Shown piece after piece: positions 1-6,692 of a stretch of 11,236 nt of DNA; within the stretch, counting starts at the first letter, position 1; the number at the start of each line of letters is the position of its first letter. Both the position numbers and the translations under genes were made by a program. The notes under the pieces were generated by a model. The model worked only from the letters and a program-made list of their open reading frames with translations, did no database searches and was not told where the DNA came from. Source of the DNA: Nitrospirota bacterium (lineage in GTDB: Bacteria; NPL-UPA2; JAGMAN01). Location: contig JAUWHM010000061.1 of the NCBI GenBank assembly GCA_030605915.1, positions 1 to 11,236 of the forward strand. Direction: 5' to 3'.

Positions 1-980
1 ACGACCTTTTTCCACAAATAAAAATTCTGGCATCCGGTTCATCTTCCATAGAGATCCAGAAACATTTGAAGGAATCGCTGGCCGGACGAAAAAAGGTCTA
101 CAACTTATATCCATTAAGTTTTGAAGAGTTTGTCAGGTTTAGAAATGAGGATGAATATGACAGGTATGTAAAACTTGACTTCAAGAAAACTTCCTCTGCT
201 TTAATCGAAATGTATAACAAAGATTATCTGAAGGCTTATCTTCTTTTTGGTGGTTATCCTAAGGTAGCCCTGCTTCGCAGCAAAACTGAGAAGATGGAAG
301 AACTGCAAGATATTTATAATTCTTATATTCAGAAAGATATTAAATCTTTGATCGAAGGCGAAGATATATCGGCTTATAATAATCTGCTTAAGATTTTATC
401 TTCTCAAATAGGCAATCTGATCAATGTAAATGAGTTGTCTAATACTCTTAAAATAGCCCGCCGCCAGATAGTAAGATACTTGGAAATTCTGGAGCGGACT
501 TTTATTATTAGATTGTTACCTCCTTTCTATTCCAACAAAAGAAGGGAAATTAGTAAAATGCCCAAACTTTATTTGTTGGACAGTGGCATTGTCAATTTTA
601 GTTTGGGAAATTTCGGAGGGATGGATTATCGGTCTAATTTAGGCAGTTATATAGAAAATTTTGTTTTTTGTGAAGCGATAAAATATAAGCCCATTCAATA
701 TCAGGTATATTTCTGGAGGACAAAACTTGGGACAGAGATAGATTTTGTATTGGAAGGAAACGATGAGTTAATTCCTGTTGAAGTAAGGTGGCAGAAAATC
801 ATCCGTCCAATGATGCCCAAGAGTTTTATTTCTTTTCTTAAGACCCATGAAAATATCAAGAAGGCAGTGATTGTAAACAAGGACTTATGTCGCAAAATCC
901 GCTGGCAGAATAAGGATGTTTATTTCGTCCCGGCAGTTCTTTTTAATAAATGCGTAACCAAACTGACGAAAACAAGATAG
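1..980 (+). CDS. AAA ATPase of the DUF4143 type, C-terminal part (5' end outside window)
   Basis: The reading frame is open from base 3 to the TAG at 978-980 and runs off the left edge, so the start and the Walker A and B motifs are not seen; about 325 residues are visible. The first residues contain LASGSSS followed by KESLAGR, the sensor-type stretch typical of the AAA_14/DUF4143 ATPases. A TTG at 66 is internal to this motif and is not a likely start. Next come the linker with PLSFEEF, a winged-helix-like middle (VNELSNTLKIARRQIVRYLEIL), LYLLDSGI, and a C-terminal DUF4143 part with WRTKLGTEIDFVLEG and LIPVEVRW. In the family the last strand usually ends ExK, resembling a PD-(D/E)xK nuclease fold; here it reads EVR. 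These ATPases are common in anaerobes and archaea and their cellular role is poorly defined. Nothing here links it functionally to the CRISPR genes beyond position and strand. Confidence 0.85.
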   Translation, partial: DLFPQIKILASGSSSIEIQKHLKESLAGRKKVYNLYPLSFEEFVRFRNEDEYDRYVKLDFKKTSSALIEMYNKDYLKAYLLFGGYPKVALLRSKTEKMEELQDIYNSYIQKDIKSLIEGEDISAYNNLLKILSSQIGNLINVNELSNTLKIARRQIVRYLEILERTFIIRLLPPFYSNKRREISKMPKLYLLDSGIVNFSLGNFGGMDYRSNLGSYIENFVFCEAIKYKPIQYQVYFWRTKLGTEIDFVLEGNDELIPVEVRWQKIIRPMMPKSFISFLKTHENIKKAVIVNKDLCRKIRWQNKDVYFVPAVLFNKCVTKLTKTR

Positions 981-1167
981 GGTCTATAGAGAAACCCTGT
1001 GTGAACTTTGAAATTCCTGGCTACTGAGGGATTGGCAAATCTGTGTCTCGGGGGTTTGGGACGGCAAAGAGAGTGAAGGATTAATGGGCTCTTGGAATGG
1101 GAGTATTAAAGAGACATTGTTTGATGAATGATGTGGTGAGAAAAGAAGACCTTGATAGGAATGAATT
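981..1167. other. Intergenic stretch before cas1
   Basis: No coding frame with a start and a reasonable length is visible in these 187 bases on either strand apart from a short antisense frame with no family resemblance. No convincing -35/-10 pair could be read. It does not contain a CRISPR repeat. An AGGA ribosome binding site at 1157-1160 serves cas1. Confidence 0.5.
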
Positions 1168-2157
1168 ATGCAGTTAGTGATCAATACCTATGGTTCGTAT
1201 TTGCGGAAAAGGAATGAGTGTTTTTTGGTTAAGTGCACTCCAGAGGGAGAAACTGAGGAAAAGGTTTTTGAGGTCTCGGCCAAGAAGGTGAGCAGTATTA
1301 TGATCACTACCTCCGCCTACATTTCTACGGATGCGATAAAGTTTGCCATGGACAATAACATTGATGTCATTTTCCTGGACCACTTTGGTGATCCTTATGG
1401 CAGGGTATGGCATTCAAAGTTGGGAAGCACCACTTTGATAAGACGCAGGCAATTAGAGATTGCTGAAACAGAAAAAGGGCTTAACCTTGCCAAGGAATGG
1501 GTGACGAGGAAGTTTGATAATCAGATTGAGTTTCTGGATAGGTTGAAAAACTCCCGGCGGGAAAAAGAAGAGGAGATAACCAGGCATGTTTCCATGCTAC
1601 AGGAGTTAAAAGAAAAGATAAACAATCTTGAGGGTTCTCTTGAAGAAAGAAGAGGCAGCATTATGGGGCTGGAGGGTTCTGGAGGAAGGGTATATTTTGA
1701 TTGCCTCAATTTCGTAATGCCGGACAGGTATAAATTTAACGGCCGCAGCCGCCAGCCGGCTAAAGATGAGTTTAATTGTATGCTTAATTATGGTTATGGG
1801 ATTTTATACTCTCTCGTGGAAAAGGCCTGTATTATCGCCGGGCTTGACCCTTATCTAGGATTTATTCATACAGATAATTACAATAAAAAGTCTCTTGTAT
1901 TTGACCTGATTGAGATGTTCCGCGGGCTGGTGGATAGAACCGTCGTTTATTTATTCAGTCAGAGGAAAGTCAAACAGGAGCATTTTGATAAACTCAAGAA
2001 TGGATGGACGCTTAACAAGGACGGAAAGGCGGTATTGATTGGGGCGTTAAATGAGATATTTGAAAAGAGTGTGCGTTACAGGAGTAGGAATATAAAGAAC
2101 AGAGATATAATACAATTTGAGTGCCATCATATTGCTAATAGTCTTATAAAGGACTGA
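1168..2157 (+). CDS. cas1: CRISPR-associated endonuclease/integrase Cas1
   Basis: Cas1 is the integrase of CRISPR adaptation; with Cas2 it inserts new spacers at the leader-proximal repeat. The protein has 329 residues, a normal length. The N-terminal beta domain starts MQLVINTYGSYLRKR and includes the stretch TSAYISTDAIKFAMDNNIDVIFLD. The catalytic domain shows the three metal-binding positions: E169 in GLEGSGGRVYF, H234 in GFIHTDN, and D246 in SLVFDLIEMFR, with E249 nearby. Residues about 120-165 are rich in charged heptads and probably form a helical hairpin. The ATG is preceded by AGGA seven bases upstream. cas2 follows after four bases, so the two are almost certainly co-transcribed. The sequence looks intact, with no missing catalytic residue. 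The subtype cannot be fixed from Cas1 alone; the ATTGAAAC-ending repeat suits several type I and III systems. Confidence 0.97.
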   Translation: MQLVINTYGSYLRKRNECFLVKCTPEGETEEKVFEVSAKKVSSIMITTSAYISTDAIKFAMDNNIDVIFLDHFGDPYGRVWHSKLGSTTLIRRRQLEIAETEKGLNLAKEWVTRKFDNQIEFLDRLKNSRREKEEEITRHVSMLQELKEKINNLEGSLEERRGSIMGLEGSGGRVYFDCLNFVMPDRYKFNGRSRQPAKDEFNCMLNYGYGILYSLVEKACIIAGLDPYLGFIHTDNYNKKSLVFDLIEMFRGLVDRTVVYLFSQRKVKQEHFDKLKNGWTLNKDGKAVLIGALNEIFEKSVRYRSRNIKNRDIIQFECHHIANSLIKD

Positions 2158-2161
2158 GGCC

Positions 2162-2452
2162 GTGCTTACCTGGGTAGTTTATGATATTGTGAATAATAAG
2201 AAGAGAACAAAGATAGCCAAAGCCTGTAAGGGGTATGGTTTATATCGGGTGCAGAAAAGCGTATTTCTGGGCAAGCTTAATAACAATCAGATAGACGAAC
2301 TGGCCATCAGATGTAAGGATATTATTAATGAGGAAGAAGATTCAGTCTATGTATTTCCTTTGTGTGATGATGATTTTAAGAAGGTAAAACTTTTAGGGCA
2401 GGCATTTGATAAGGAATTGGTATCGGATGAGGTGTTAGCAAAGTTTTTTTAG
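2162..2452 (+). CDS. cas2: CRISPR-associated protein Cas2
   Basis: Cas2 is the small ferredoxin-fold dimer that bridges two Cas1 dimers in the spacer integration complex. The 96-residue product starts MLTWVVYDIVNNKKRTKIAKACKG and has the conserved Asp at residue 8 at the end of the first strand (VVYD), then GLYRVQKSVFLGKL, the usual second strand region. The start is a GTG four bases after the cas1 stop; AAGGA at 2149-2153 inside the end of cas1 is a suitable ribosome binding site, so translation is likely coupled. Length and motifs are normal for the family. The gene lies between cas1 and cas4, which makes it part of one adaptation operon. Confidence 0.95.
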   Translation: MLTWVVYDIVNNKKRTKIAKACKGYGLYRVQKSVFLGKLNNNQIDELAIRCKDIINEEEDSVYVFPLCDDDFKKVKLLGQAFDKELVSDEVLAKFF

Positions 2453-2481
2453 ATGTTTAGGTAAGGAGTTGAGGCGGATTT

Positions 2482-3081
2482 ATGGATGTAGTTGAGACGC
2501 AAGGAATATACATAACCCCCTCAGAGATGATTGAGTACCTTTATTGCCCTAGGTTTATATATTTTATGAACTGTCTGGGAATTGAACAGCACGAGGAACA
2601 ACGGTATAAGGTATTGAAAGGCCGGGAGGTGCATGAACAACGCAAGCGCATGAATCCAGATTATGTCAGGAAACGCTTAGGGTGTGCGGAGAAAGACATG
2701 GATGTGTATATGAGTTCTGATACATACCATATAAAAGGCAAGGTGGATGAGGTATTGTATTTAGCCGATGGGAGATTGTCGCCACTGGATTATAAATATA
2801 CGGAATATAAAGAGGGCTTGTATCGAACACATAAATATCAATCCGTGCTTTATGCTATCTTAATCCGAGAAACTTATGGGAAAGAGGTAGTTCGAGGATT
2901 TATTTGTTATACAAGGAGTAAGAACAAAATTGCGGAGGTTGTTTATACTCAGAAAGATTTTGCAACGGCTCAGGAGATAGTAAACAATATGCTGGAGATT
3001 ATGCAGACAGGTTATTTCCCTAAACAGACCTCGTTTCGTATTCGGTGCGTGGATTGTTGCTACAGGAATATTTGTGTATAA
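2482..3081 (+). CDS. cas4: CRISPR-associated exonuclease Cas4
   Basis: Cas4 is a RecB-family nuclease with an iron-sulfur cluster that trims prespacers and helps select the PAM and the orientation of insertion. In this 199-residue protein the cluster ligands are C22 in YLYCPRFIYF and C-terminal cysteines C189, C192 (adjacent C193) and C198. The nuclease motifs are H51 in GREVHE, D89 in KGKVDEV, D103-Y-K105 in PLDYKYT, and Q120-xxx-Y124. All active-site positions are present, so it should be functional. The ATG lies 29 bases after cas2, with AAGGAG upstream. The order cas1-cas2-cas4 differs from the commoner cas4-cas1-cas2. The CRISPR leader begins directly after the stop codon. Confidence 0.95.
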   Translation: MDVVETQGIYITPSEMIEYLYCPRFIYFMNCLGIEQHEEQRYKVLKGREVHEQRKRMNPDYVRKRLGCAEKDMDVYMSSDTYHIKGKVDEVLYLADGRLSPLDYKYTEYKEGLYRTHKYQSVLYAILIRETYGKEVVRGFICYTRSKNKIAEVVYTQKDFATAQEIVNNMLEIMQTGYFPKQTSFRIRCVDCCYRNICV

Positions 3082-3269
3082 TTTATGGAGGTTTCACGGG
3101 GTATTTTATGTAACTATTTGTAAATAAACAGGAAATGTTACGGAAAAGTATGTAATGATGGTTTGAAATAGGGGGTGTTGGGTGTAAATGGGTATTGAAA
3201 ACAAGGGAAAAAGGGTTCTCTGTTTGAGACATAATTTTATATGGGAGTTAAAGTTAAGGAAAAATTGCT
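3082..3269 (+). promoter_or_regulatory. CRISPR leader
   Basis: This 188-bp non-coding, AT-rich stretch separates the cas4 stop from the first repeat and lies on the side where a leader is expected given the repeat orientation (ATTGAAAC at the 3' end of each repeat). It should carry the array promoter and the site that directs Cas1-Cas2 to the first repeat. A possible -10 element CATAAT sits at 3230-3235, but no matching -35 was found, so the promoter is tentative. The bases touching repeat 1 are ATTGCT. An antisense frame through the leader begins inside repeat 1 and is not a gene. Confidence 0.7.
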
Positions 3270-3898
3270 GCTGAGGAGAAATATCCATTAAAACAAGGAT
3301 TGAAACTAAACTCTACGGTCAGCCTTACGAAACGCAGGCCGGGGCTGAGGAGAAATATCCATTAAAACAAGGATTGAAACATTAAAGGGTGAATATGATG
3401 AAAGGTATATCGGGACAAGCTGAGGAGAAATATCCATTAAAACAAGGATTGAAACTTGCGCAAGACTTATCTGTTAAAGCTCTAATCAAAGTAGCTGAGG
3501 AGAAATATCCATTAAAACAAGGATTGAAACCCTATAATACTGTTTCCTTTGAGCTAAAATTTCTTCTCGCTGAGGAGAAATATCCATTAAAACAAGGATT
3601 GAAACCACTTGACGATTCCACTACCACAGAGCCAAATCCGGCTGAGGAGAAATATCCATTAAAACAAGGATTGAAACGGGAACGGAGTCACACCGTCATT
3701 GAGGTTATACCAGAGCTGAGGAGAAATATCCATTAAAACAAGGATTGAAACTCTAAAGGTGAATATCTCTCTTCCTTCAACCTCTTAGCTGAGGAGAAAT
3801 ATCCATTAAAACAAGGATTGAAACTTCACCGGCTACGTTTGCAGGGCCAGCGGACGGTATGGCTGAGGAGAAATATCCATTAAAACAAGGATTGAAAC
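3270..3898 (+). CRISPR. CRISPR array: nine identical 37-bp repeats, eight spacers
   Basis: The repeat begins GCTGAGGAGAAATATCC and ends AACAAGGATTGAAAC; ATCC and GGAT inside it can form a short stem around a ten-base loop. Repeats start at 3270, 3344, 3419, 3494, 3569, 3641, 3715, 3788 and 3862 and are identical. Spacers lie at 3307-3343, 3381-3418, 3456-3493, 3531-3568, 3606-3640, 3678-3714, 3752-3787 and 3825-3861, with lengths 37, 38, 38, 38, 35, 37, 36 and 37. None was seen to match elsewhere in the window. The ATTGAAAC end is typical of type I and III repeats and sets the direction of transcription to +, away from cas4. Perfect repeat identity suggests an active or recently active array. 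The repeat itself is an open frame coding EEKYPLKQGLK, which produces false coding frames across the array. Confidence 0.98.
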
Positions 3899-3937
3899 AG
3901 GAACTATTATAACCACTAAGAAAGGAGATGAAATTTT

Positions 3938-4657
3938 ATGGGCATTGGGAAGAAAAAGGCGGCGGCGGCAATTATCCTAGTTCTTGCTGGGTTTTGTCTG
4001 GCTGTAATCCCTGGCATCGCTAAAGAGGAAAAAAGGAGGAAAGAAGGAAAAGGGGAGGGGGGAGTTAGAATAAGAAAATGTTATACTTGCCCATTTCCTC
4101 ATAAGTCAGCGGGATTAAAAGAGAGGCTTTACGATATCCGTGTAGAATGGAGAGGCCCATGGGAGTTTTGTAATGATGTAGAAGTAAGAATGTTTTGTCT
4201 ACTGAAGGACGGGACTGTCATCAAGGGAAGACAGTTTTATAATCATGTTCATTCAAGGACATATAAAACAACCGGGAGAATTGAGGGGTCGATTCTTCTC
4301 CATCATGGGAAAATAGTAAATTCCCGTGCAGAAATATGGATAGGCGGGAAATTGTGGTGTTCAAAAACAAAGAAAAAAACAGTAGCACAAGCAAAAAAAG
4401 AGGCAAAGAAACCAGCAGGGAATGGTGGAAAATGCAAGCGAGAGAGGAGATTGGAAAATATTTCTTTGACGAAGAGAATAGATGGTAGTTACAGTATTCG
4501 CAACGGTCAAACTGAGGAGAAATATCCATTAAAACAAGGATTGAAACCGCAGATGCAGACTCTTCATCCGTTGAGGTACGTTACGAGAGGAGTTCCTTTA
4601 ACTTTTTGGTCAGTGAGGGGACGACCTGGAAGAGGTCGCCTACTATTCCATAGGTAG
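3938..4657 (+). CDS. Truncated putative secreted protein, unknown function, lying between two CRISPR repeats
   Basis: I do not recognise the family. An AAAGGAG ribosome binding site at 3921-3927 precedes the ATG, so it looks like a genuine gene start. Residues 1-28 form a signal peptide: lysines at 5-7, a hydrophobic core AAAAIILVLAGFCLAVIPG, and probable cleavage after GIA. There is no proper lipobox. A basic stretch (EEKRRKEGKG) follows, then a domain at about 45-145 with C48-x-x-C51, C78, C87 and C141, and a Lys/Arg-rich tail to residue 191 containing C166. From codon 192 the frame reads through the tenth CRISPR repeat (TEEKYPLKQGLK) and then through sequence antisense to the end of etfA, stopping at 4655-4657. 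The last 48 residues are therefore accidental, and the natural C-terminus seems to have been cut off at the repeat. Codons before the repeat are rich in lysine and arginine AAA/AGA/AGG. Only residues 1-191 should be treated as gene-derived. Confidence 0.6.
   Translation: MGIGKKKAAAAIILVLAGFCLAVIPGIAKEEKRRKEGKGEGGVRIRKCYTCPFPHKSAGLKERLYDIRVEWRGPWEFCNDVEVRMFCLLKDGTVIKGRQFYNHVHSRTYKTTGRIEGSILLHHGKIVNSRAEIWIGGKLWCSKTKKKTVAQAKKEAKKPAGNGGKCKRERRLENISLTKRIDGSYSIRNGQTEEKYPLKQGLKPQMQTLHPLRYVTRGVPLTFWSVRGRPGRGRLLFHR
4511..4547 (+). CRISPR. Tenth, separated CRISPR repeat (terminal repeat)
   Basis: This is a full 37-bp copy of the array repeat with a single change, A for G at its first base, in the same orientation as the other nine. 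It is 612 bp beyond repeat 9 instead of the usual 35-38. A degenerate last repeat is normal for the leader-distal end of an array. It is followed by 33 bases (4548-4580) that do not resemble the repeat and end exactly at the stop codon of etfA; these could be a remnant spacer or original flanking DNA. Confidence 0.95.
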
Positions 4658-5771
4658 CTACGTTGAAGATGGGAGCATTTGGGTCTTTATTTATGGCCAC
4701 GATGTTCTCCGAGGACCTCATTCCTACCAGGTGTTGAATGGCTCCTGAAATTCCACAGGCGATATATAACTTTGGCTGAACGGTCTTTCCCGTTTGACCG
4801 ACCTGATGGTAGGAGGGAATCCAGTTAGCATCCACAGTGGCCCGGGAGGCTCCCACTGCTCCCCCTAATGCCTCTGCTAATCCCTCAATTAACTTAAAAT
4901 TCTCTGCCTTTCCCAATCCCCTTCCGCCGGAGACTATAATCTCGGCTTCCTGCAAATCAACTACCTTGGTCTCCTCCCGGATAATATCCAGGACTTTGGT
5001 AACTATATCTTCCTCACTGATTTTGGGATTAACCTTAACAATCTCTCCTTTTCGGGAACTATCTGGACGGGGCTTCTTCATCACCTTGGGTCTCACCGTA
5101 GCCATCTGAGGACGATGATGAGGACAGATAATAGTAGCCATGATATTTCCCCCGAAGGCCGGGCGGGTCTGGCGCAGTATTCTCTTCTCCTTATCTATTT
5201 CTAATCCTGTGCAGTCAGCGGTGAGGCCGGTCTGGATGCGAGCGGCTATCCGGGGAGCCAGTGACCTTCCTATGGTGGTTGCTCCAAAGAGAACTATCTC
5301 TGGCTTATGCTCCCTTATTAAATCTATTAACACCCTGGCATAGATGCCATATTGATAATGACGCAGTCTTTTATCACTAACCAAATAGACCTTATCTGCT
5401 CCATAGGCAAGGAGCTCTCCGGCTTCAGTCCCCACACCATCTCCCAGGAGCACTGCATCTAACTTTTCTCCTAAGTCATTGGCTAATTTTCTTCCCTCCC
5501 CCAACAGTTCCAGGGTCACCGACTGGAGCTTACCATCCCGCTGCTCAGCAAAGACCCAGACTCCCCGGTAGTCCTCCAAGCCCTCTGCAGGTTTCTCCTC
5601 CTTCTCCAAGAGAATGGCATCAAAAGGACAGGCTTCTACACAGGCCCCACAGAGGTTACAGTTCTCTAAGATCTTAGCCTTTTCATCAACGATCTCTATT
5701 GCCCCAAAGTGGCAGGCGGCAAGACACTTCTCACAGCCAGTGCACCTGTCAATAATTATTTCTATAGACAT
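4581..5771 (-). CDS. etfA: Electron transfer flavoprotein alpha subunit with N-terminal 2x[4Fe-4S] ferredoxin domain
   Basis: EtfA binds FAD and, with EtfB, relays electrons from an acyl-CoA or similar dehydrogenase; forms with a fused ferredoxin, as in caffeyl-CoA reductase CarE, occur in anaerobes and are tied to electron bifurcation. In 396 residues the first ~55 contain two cluster motifs, C10-x2-C13-x2-C16-x3-C20 and C38-x2-C41-x2-C44-x3-C48. The ETF N-terminal domain runs from about 70 to 240 (VWVFAEQRDG, EIVLFGATTIGRSLAPRIAARI), and the FAD-binding domain from about 270, with SGGRGLG at 281, R310, VGQTGKT at 324-330, SGAIQHLVGM at 342-351 and NKDPNAPIF at 361-369. It is a full-length, intact gene. 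The ATG follows a weak AAGAG site. etfB lies 128 bases upstream on the same strand. The 3' end faces the CRISPR array with no terminator seen between them. The partner dehydrogenase is not in the window. Confidence 0.95.
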   Translation of the reverse strand: MSIEIIIDRCTGCEKCLAACHFGAIEIVDEKAKILENCNLCGACVEACPFDAILLEKEEKPAEGLEDYRGVWVFAEQRDGKLQSVTLELLGEGRKLANDLGEKLDAVLLGDGVGTEAGELLAYGADKVYLVSDKRLRHYQYGIYARVLIDLIREHKPEIVLFGATTIGRSLAPRIAARIQTGLTADCTGLEIDKEKRILRQTRPAFGGNIMATIICPHHRPQMATVRPKVMKKPRPDSSRKGEIVKVNPKISEEDIVTKVLDIIREETKVVDLQEAEIIVSGGRGLGKAENFKLIEGLAEALGGAVGASRATVDANWIPSYHQVGQTGKTVQPKLYIACGISGAIQHLVGMRSSENIVAINKDPNAPIFNVATYGIVGDLFQVVPSLTKKLKELLS

Positions 5772-5899
5772 ATTAAACTCTTAATCTTTGAATGCATGAG
5801 TTCCTATATCAGCCAATTTATACGGATACGGACTCGGGATGATAACTAATTTCCATTTCCATTGGCAGAGGCTTAATCCTCTTAGTGGAAGTAAACCTG

Positions 5900-6691
5900 C
5901 TATATGATTTTTGCTTCTCTCAACTTGGTAACTAATACTTCTACTTGTTCGGGGACGCTTCCCTCCAAGAGCTCCCCCTTGCCCGGGGCTTCGGGGGTAA
6001 AGATTTTTATGACCTGGGTGGGAGAACCGTCCAGGCCAATTCTTCCCCCATCTAAATCAAGGTCAGTTGCTTTCCAGACAGGAATCTCCGCCTTCTTTGC
6101 CTTTAGAACACCCCGCATTGAAGAATAACGAGGCTCATTCATCTCCTTGGTCACCGTCAGGACGGCTGGCAACTCTGTCTCAACCACCTCGAAAGCGTCT
6201 TCTAAGGTTCTCTCTGCTTTCACCTTGCTATTTTCAATCTCCACCTTCCGCACATAAGTTATCTGGGGCAGTCCCAGCCGCTCAGCTACCCCCGGTCCCA
6301 CCTGGGCGGTGTCTCCGTCAATAGCTTGTTTACCGAAAAGAATGAGGTCAAACTGGCCTACCTTCTTAATGGCCGCCGCCAGAGTATAAGAGGTAGCCAG
6401 AGTATCGGCTCCCGCGAAGGCCGGGTCACTGAGCAGGACAGCTTCATCGGCCCCCATAGCTAAGGCTTTTCTAAGAGCCTCCTCTGCCTGAGGTGGTCCC
6501 ATAGTAATGACAGTTATTCTTCCTCCGTATTTTTCCTTCAAGCGAAGAGCTTCCTCAATGGCGTTCTCATCAAATGGGTTGATGATAGAAGGAATCCCTT
6601 CCCGCACCAGAGTATTTGTCTCCTGATTTATTCTCACTTTACTGAGGGATTCGGTATCCGGCACCTGTTTTATACAGACAATAATGTTCAT
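5900..6691 (-). CDS. etfB: Electron transfer flavoprotein beta subunit
   Basis: EtfB pairs with EtfA; in bifurcating ETFs it carries the FAD that accepts the hydride. The chosen start is the ATG at 6689-6691, giving 263 residues starting MNIIVCIKQVPDTES, the usual EtfB N-terminus. An upstream in-frame ATG at 6716-6718 would add nine residues not expected in the family. The start is one base after the thrC stop (TGA-G-ATG), which points to translational coupling. Motifs: INPFDENAIEEALRLKE at about 37-53, GADEAVLLSD at 80-89, LILFGKQAIDGDTAQVGP at about 116-133 (nucleotide-binding loop), and PAVLTVTKEMNEPRY at 175-189. Length and motifs are normal. The bifurcating class is suggested by the ferredoxin-fused EtfA but not proved. 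Confidence 0.94.
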   Translation of the reverse strand: MNIIVCIKQVPDTESLSKVRINQETNTLVREGIPSIINPFDENAIEEALRLKEKYGGRITVITMGPPQAEEALRKALAMGADEAVLLSDPAFAGADTLATSYTLAAAIKKVGQFDLILFGKQAIDGDTAQVGPGVAERLGLPQITYVRKVEIENSKVKAERTLEDAFEVVETELPAVLTVTKEMNEPRYSSMRGVLKAKKAEIPVWKATDLDLDGGRIGLDGSPTQVIKIFTPEAPGKGELLEGSVPEQVEVLVTKLREAKII

Positions 6692-6692
6692 C

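Noticed and set aside
3389..3736. Open frame with repeated AEEKYPLKQGLK blocks, looking like a tandem-repeat protein
   Set aside because: The blocks are translations of the CRISPR repeat and the parts between are spacers; there is no ribosome binding site or protein-like content.
3381..3787. Spacer 2 and spacer 7 share a TAAAGG(G)TGAATAT-like stretch
   Set aside because: The shared part is short, needs an indel, and lies in AT-rich sequence; the rest of the spacers differ, so a common target is not supported.
4221..4529. Antisense frame starting MDISPQ with a hydrophobic middle
   Set aside because: Its start lies in the reverse of CRISPR repeat 10, and the frame is a shadow of the gene on the + strand. 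The same MDISPQ start appears on the reverse of repeat 1 at 3288.
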